DNA of 64,000 nucleotides, from the NCBI RefSeq assembly GCF_020131355.1, contig NZ_JAHLEL010000007.1, positions 62,001 to 126,000 on the forward strand, read 5' to 3'. The position numbers and the translations under genes are program-made. Origin of the DNA: Pseudonocardia sp. ICBG1293 (GTDB lineage: Bacteria; Actinomycetota; Actinomycetes; Mycobacteriales; Pseudonocardiaceae). The notes under the pieces were generated by a model. The model was not told where the DNA came from and searched no databases. It saw nothing but the letters and a program-made list of their open reading frames with translations. Positions 60,359 through 64,000 of the stretch are shown here, piece after piece. Within the stretch, counting starts at the first letter, position 1, and every line of letters starts with the position of its first letter.

Positions 60359-61879
60359 GTGCCGATCAGTCGCCGCCGTCTCCTCGGCGCTGCCGCCGCG
60401 CTCGCCGCCGTCCCCGCCCTCGCCGCCTGTGGCGGCGGGTCGGGCGGGGGTGGTGAGCGGCTGCGGGTCGCCTTTCCCGGCGGGGGGACGCGTGAGTCCC
60501 TCGACCCGCACGTCGTGCCGCAGTTCGTCGACCAGGCCCGGGCGAAGGCCTGCTTCGACACCCTCACCGGCTGGTCGCAGCAGATGACCGCGCAACCACG
60601 GCTGGCCGAGTCGATCGAGCCCGACGCGACCGGCACCCGCTGGCGGATCCGGCTGCGCGACACCACCTGGCACGACGGCCGTCCGCTGACCGGGGACGAC
60701 GTGCTGTTCACCCTGCGCCGGATCGCCGACGACGCGACCTCCGCGACCGCGGCCTCGCTGTTCGCCACGGTCGACCACACCGCGAGCACCGCCCGCGGGC
60801 GGGACGCCGAGATCGTGCTCTCGGCGCCGAACTTCCTGTTCCCGCTGTCCCTGGGCGCCCCGGGGACCGAGATCGTCCCGGCCGGCACCACGTCGTTCGC
60901 GAACCCGGTCGGCACCGGGCCGTTCCGGTTCGTCTCGTTCGAACCGGGCGGCCCCGCCGTCTACGCCCGCAACGACGCCTACTGGGACGGCGCACCGCCC
61001 GCACCGGAGCTGGAGTTCACCCCCATCGACGACGAGCAGGCCCGGCTGGGCGCGCTGCTGTCCGGGCAGGTCGCCTACGCCCACGACCTGCGCCCCGCCG
61101 CCGCCCGCCGGCTCGAGCAGCAGGGCGGGCGCGCCGTGCTGCTCTCGGCGCCGCAGTCGACCACCCAGTTCCTCAACCTGCGGGTCGACCGGCCCCCGTT
61201 CGCCGACCCGCGGGTGCGCGAGGCCGTCCGGCTCGGCATCGACCGCGAGGCCCTGGTCCGGATCGTGCTGCTCGGCACCGGGCGTCCCGGGAACGACCTG
61301 TTCGGCGGCCCCGACCTGCAGTACTTCCCCTCCGGGGTCCCCCAGCTCACCCGGGACGTCGAGCGGGCCCGTTCCCTGGTCCGGGAGGCCGGCGCGCAGG
61401 GGGCCGCCTTCGCGCTGCAGTCCTCGGGCAGCGACCCCAACTTCGGCCCCGCCGCGACGCTGGTCGCCGAGCAGCTGAACGAGATCGGGCTCCGTGCCAC
61501 CCCGCGGACCCTGGACCCGCAGACCTACTTCGTGACCGTCCGGACCGAGGGGGTCTCCTCGTTCACCCGGACCGGCACGCTGCCCATCCCCGACTACATC
61601 GGACGGCGCAGGCTCACCGGGTCGAACGAGAACCAGTACACCGGCTACCGGGATCCGGAGATCGACCGGCTCTACGCCGCCGCGGTCGCGACACCCGACG
61701 ACGCCGAGCGGGCCGCCCACCTGGAGCGGATCCAGACCACCCTGCGGGCCGGCTCGGGGGCGCTCGTGTGGGGCACGAGCAACTGGAACGTCGGCGTCGC
61801 CGACGGCGTGACGGGCATCGCCGAGGCCCGGCCGAACAGCCTGCTCTGGGCCCGCTTCGACAAGGCCGCCGCCGGGTGA
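60359..61879 (+). CDS. Family-5 ABC solute-binding lipoprotein (copy 2)
   Basis: 506 residues: lipoprotein signal SRRRLLGAAAALAAVPALAAC, the family-5 core (LRVAFPGGGTRESLDPHVVPQF, WHDGRPLTGDDVLFTLRRIADDA, FANPVGTGPFRFVSFEPG, REAVRLGIDREALVRIVL), and a full C-terminal lobe with TLPIPDYIGRRRLTGSNENQY. Relatives bind peptides, nickel or opine-metal complexes. GAGGAA precedes the GTG. It overlaps the permease by 4 nt, so it is the dedicated binding protein of the following transporter. Confidence 0.9.
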   Translation: MPISRRRLLGAAAALAAVPALAACGGGSGGGGERLRVAFPGGGTRESLDPHVVPQFVDQARAKACFDTLTGWSQQMTAQPRLAESIEPDATGTRWRIRLRDTTWHDGRPLTGDDVLFTLRRIADDATSATAASLFATVDHTASTARGRDAEIVLSAPNFLFPLSLGAPGTEIVPAGTTSFANPVGTGPFRFVSFEPGGPAVYARNDAYWDGAPPAPELEFTPIDDEQARLGALLSGQVAYAHDLRPAAARRLEQQGGRAVLLSAPQSTTQFLNLRVDRPPFADPRVREAVRLGIDREALVRIVLLGTGRPGNDLFGGPDLQYFPSGVPQLTRDVERARSLVREAGAQGAAFALQSSGSDPNFGPAATLVAEQLNEIGLRATPRTLDPQTYFVTVRTEGVSSFTRTGTLPIPDYIGRRRLTGSNENQYTGYRDPEIDRLYAAAVATPDDAERAAHLERIQTTLRAGSGALVWGTSNWNVGVADGVTGIAEARPNSLLWARFDKAAAG

Positions 61880-62844
61880 GCAGCACCGCGCCCGCCCGGC
61901 AGCGGGTACGCGGTGTCCGCGCCGCCCGCCGGGCCGGGGTGGCGGCGGCGCAGCTGGCCGCGGCGGCGCTGCTGGTGTTCGCCCTCACCACGCTGCTGCC
62001 CGGGGACGCCGCCGAGATCGTCCTGGGGCCGGACGCGACCGACAATCAGGTCGAGCGGCTGCGCACCACGCTGGGGACCGACCGGCCGCCGGCCGAACGC
62101 CTCGGCGACTGGGCGGGTGACCTGCTGCGGGGCGACCTGGGCACCTCGCTGGTGACCGGCAGGCCGGTCGTCGACGAGCTCGTCGACCGGCTCGGCACCA
62201 CGGTGCTGCTCGGCGGGCTCGCCCTGCTGGTGACGGTCCCGCTCGCGGTCGCGATCGGGGTGCTCGCGGGACGTCGGCCCGGCGGTGCCGGCGACCGGGT
62301 GTCCACCGGCGTCGTCGCGGCGCTGCAGGCCGCCCCGGAGTTCGCGCTGGGCCTGCTGCTGGTCGGGCTGTTCTCGCTGCAGCTCGGCTGGCTGCCCGCC
62401 ACGGCGGGCGGCGGGTCGCTGCTGACACCGGCGGTGCTGGTGCTCCCGGTCGCGGTCCTCGTCTCCGCGCAGCTGGGACGGCTGTCCCGGCAGGTCCGGC
62501 TGGGCGTGGTGCAGACCGACCGGTCCCCGCACGTCGCCCACCTGCGGCGGCTCGGGCTGCCCGAGGGCGTGGTGCTGACCCGGCACGTGCTACCCGGCGG
62601 TGTGGCACCCGCGTTGCAGCAGCTGGCCCGGGTCGTCGACGGGATGCTCGGCGGCGTCGTGGTGGTCGAGGCGCTGTTCGCCCTGCCCGGGGTCGGTGCG
62701 AGTTTCGTGCAGGCCGTGCAGCTGCGCGACCTGCCGCTGGTCCAGGGCTACGCCCTGCTGTTCGCGGCCTCGACGATCGGGGTCAACCTCGTCGTCGACG
62801 TCGTGGCGGCGCGGCTCACCCCGGTCCGCGAGGAGGCCCCGTGA
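61876..62844 (+). CDS. DppB/OppB-type ABC transporter permease
   Basis: 322 residues with the BPD-transport fold. FALTTLLPGDAAEIVLGPDATDNQVERLRTTLG and GDLLRGDLGTSLVTGRPVVDELVDRLGTTVLLG match DppB, and the C-terminal permease loop GMLGGVVVVEALFALPGVGASFVQAV is typical. The GTGA overlap couples it to the binding protein and it overlaps the next permease by 4 nt. Nickel or peptide import are both possible. Confidence 0.9.
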   Translation: MSSTAPARQRVRGVRAARRAGVAAAQLAAAALLVFALTTLLPGDAAEIVLGPDATDNQVERLRTTLGTDRPPAERLGDWAGDLLRGDLGTSLVTGRPVVDELVDRLGTTVLLGGLALLVTVPLAVAIGVLAGRRPGGAGDRVSTGVVAALQAAPEFALGLLLVGLFSLQLGWLPATAGGGSLLTPAVLVLPVAVLVSAQLGRLSRQVRLGVVQTDRSPHVAHLRRLGLPEGVVLTRHVLPGGVAPALQQLARVVDGMLGGVVVVEALFALPGVGASFVQAVQLRDLPLVQGYALLFAASTIGVNLVVDVVAARLTPVREEAP

Positions 62845-63632
62845 CCGTGCTCGCCCTGGTCCTGGTGGGTGTACCGCTGGTACTGGCCCTGGCCGGGCCG
62901 CTGCTCGCGCCGCTGCTGGGCGGGGGCGGGCCCTCGCCCGGGGCGCTGCTGCCGCCGGGGCCCGGCCACCCGCTGGGGACCGACGCCCTGGGACGCGACG
63001 TGCTCGGTCTCGCCCTCACCGGCGGCACGACGGTGGTGCTGCTGACCGTCGGGGCGCTGGCCCTGACCTACCTGGTCGGCGTCCCGCTCGGCCTGGCCCT
63101 CGCCGCGGCGACCCGGCACCGGGTCGCCGCGCTGTCCCAGCGGCTGCTGGACCTGCTGCTGGTCCTGCCCTCGCTGCTGGTGCTGCTGGTGCTCGCCGGG
63201 ACCGGGCGTCGCGGGATCGGGTGGCTGCTGGCGGCCGCCGCGCTCGTCCAGCTCCCGGCCGTGGTCCGGCTCGTCCGCGGCGCGGCCGCCGCCCCGGCCC
63301 GCCGGGTCGCACTGGAGACGATGGCGTTGTCCGGCGAGCCGTGGTGGCGGATCCATCTGCTGGAGACCGGGCGCTTCGTCTCCGGTGCGGTGCTCGTCGA
63401 CGCCGGCACCCGGGCGGTGCTGGTGCTGACGCTGCTCTCGAGCGCGAACTTCCTGGGGGTCGGGCTGCCCCCGGACACCGTCGACTGGGCGGTGGTGATC
63501 GAGCAGAACACCGCGTCGCTGTTCCTGGCCCCGGCCGCGCTGCTGGTGCCCGCGGTCCTGCTGATCTCCCTGGCCGCTGGGGCGAACCTGCTGGTGGACC
63601 GGATCGCCGACCGGACAGGGGCGGCCTCGTGA
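62841..63632 (+). CDS. DppC/OppC-type ABC transporter permease
   Basis: 263 residues. HPLGTDALGRDVLGLALTGG is the standard DppC/NikC N-terminal motif, followed by five hydrophobic segments and an EAA-like loop (ALETMALSGEPWWRIHLLETGR), ending NLLVDRIADR. It is shorter at its N-terminus than some relatives. Coupled by 4-nt overlaps on both sides, it forms the second half of the membrane channel. Confidence 0.9.
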   Translation: MTVLALVLVGVPLVLALAGPLLAPLLGGGGPSPGALLPPGPGHPLGTDALGRDVLGLALTGGTTVVLLTVGALALTYLVGVPLGLALAAATRHRVAALSQRLLDLLLVLPSLLVLLVLAGTGRRGIGWLLAAAALVQLPAVVRLVRGAAAAPARRVALETMALSGEPWWRIHLLETGRFVSGAVLVDAGTRAVLVLTLLSSANFLGVGLPPDTVDWAVVIEQNTASLFLAPAALLVPAVLLISLAAGANLLVDRIADRTGAAS

Positions 63633-64000
63633 CCCCGGTCCTGCGGGCCGCGGGGCTGTCCGCACGTACCGCGGACGGCGCCGTGCTGCTCGACGGGGTG
63701 GATCTCGAGCTGGCCGCCGGCGCGGTGCTCGCGGTCGTCGGGCCGTCCGGGGCGGGCAAGTCCACGCTCGGTCTCGCCCTGCTCGGCGAGGCGAACCCCG
63801 GGGTCGGCCTGGCCGGCTCGGTGCGCGCCAGCGGCACCGAGCTGCTCGGCCACGACGCCGCCGGGCTCCGGAGCGCCCGGGCGGGACGGGTGGGACACCT
63901 CCCCCAGCACCCGGGCACCGTGCTGGACCCGGTCCGCCGGACCGGACCGGTGCTCGACGAGCTCGCCGCGGCCGCCTGCACCGGGCGGTCCGGGCCGCCG
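63629..64000 (+). CDS. ABC transporter ATP-binding protein, N-terminal part (right edge)
   Basis: 124 residues visible. Walker A is VVGPSGAGKSTLGLALLG, and the Q-loop is near VGHLPQHPGTVLDPV. The DppD-type spacing suggests the peptide/nickel transporter ATPase of this operon. The signature, Walker B and C-terminus lie outside the window. GTG 63629 overlaps the preceding stop. Confidence 0.88.
   Translation, partial: MTPVLRAAGLSARTADGAVLLDGVDLELAAGAVLAVVGPSGAGKSTLGLALLGEANPGVGLAGSVRASGTELLGHDAAGLRSARAGRVGHLPQHPGTVLDPVRRTGPVLDELAAAACTGRSGPP

Noticed and set aside
1..64000. tRNA, rRNA and replication origin
   Set aside because: No cloverleaf, CCA-ended hairpin set, rRNA-like block or DnaA-box cluster was recognised by eye in the gene-free stretches.

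Overview
The window is very GC-rich actinobacterial chromosome. Start codons are often GTG, operons are tightly coupled with 1-8 nt overlaps, and third codon positions are strongly G/C. A mycofactocin locus, an NDMA-dependent methanol dehydrogenase, a form-II-type CO-dehydrogenase-like operon and a Wadjet-type SMC operon together suggest Pseudonocardiaceae, perhaps Pseudonocardia. The genus is an inference.

Layout: (1) 1-8.55 kb is one flank of a phosphonate natural-product cluster. A coupled minus-strand operon runs from an Asp/Asn-hydroxylase-like protein through SDR, TauD dioxygenase, glycerate-kinase-like protein, a frameshifted Ldh2 dehydrogenase, aminotransferase and PEP mutase to phosphonopyruvate decarboxylase, which leaves the window. 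A divergent ATP-grasp ligase faces it. (2) 8.6-18.6 kb holds a secreted subtilase, a ModB/ModC transporter with an HTH-TOBE regulator but no ModA, an acyl-CoA dehydrogenase, moaA-moaD, and a two-component system next to a PepSY protein. (3) 18.65-26.74 kb is a four-gene jetABCD (Wadjet/Mks-like) operon. A second PepSY gene follows and shares 11-bp-phased upstream repeats with the first. (4) 27.4-33.5 kb has a P1-family peptidase and coxSLM-coxG of form II. (5) 33.9-45.3 kb is a mycofactocin locus (mftF, mftE, two OYE-type oxidoreductases, mftC, mftB, mftA) with no mftD. An IS110 element sits between the two OYE genes and a 121-bp MITE lies exactly at the mftA stop codon. (6) 46.65-52.72 kb is a back-to-back chain of eight mobile elements, each separated from the next by a single TAA/TTA triplet. 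(7) 52.78-56.73 kb encodes the NDMA-dependent methanol dehydrogenase with MoxR and VWA partners. (8) 56.8-64 kb has an FMN reductase and a transport cluster (two family-5 solute-binding lipoproteins, an MFS transporter, two ABC permeases and the start of an ATPase).

Functional links: the mycofactocin genes would make the redox cofactor that NDMA-type methanol dehydrogenase is thought to use, and MoxR/VWA may mature that enzyme. Molybdate uptake, moaA/moaD and the Cox hydroxylase form a molybdenum theme. The most novel items are the phosphonate cluster with its unusual tailoring set, the chained insertion array, the IS110 leader with a possible bridge RNA, and the decay of one mycofactocin-linked OYE enzyme.
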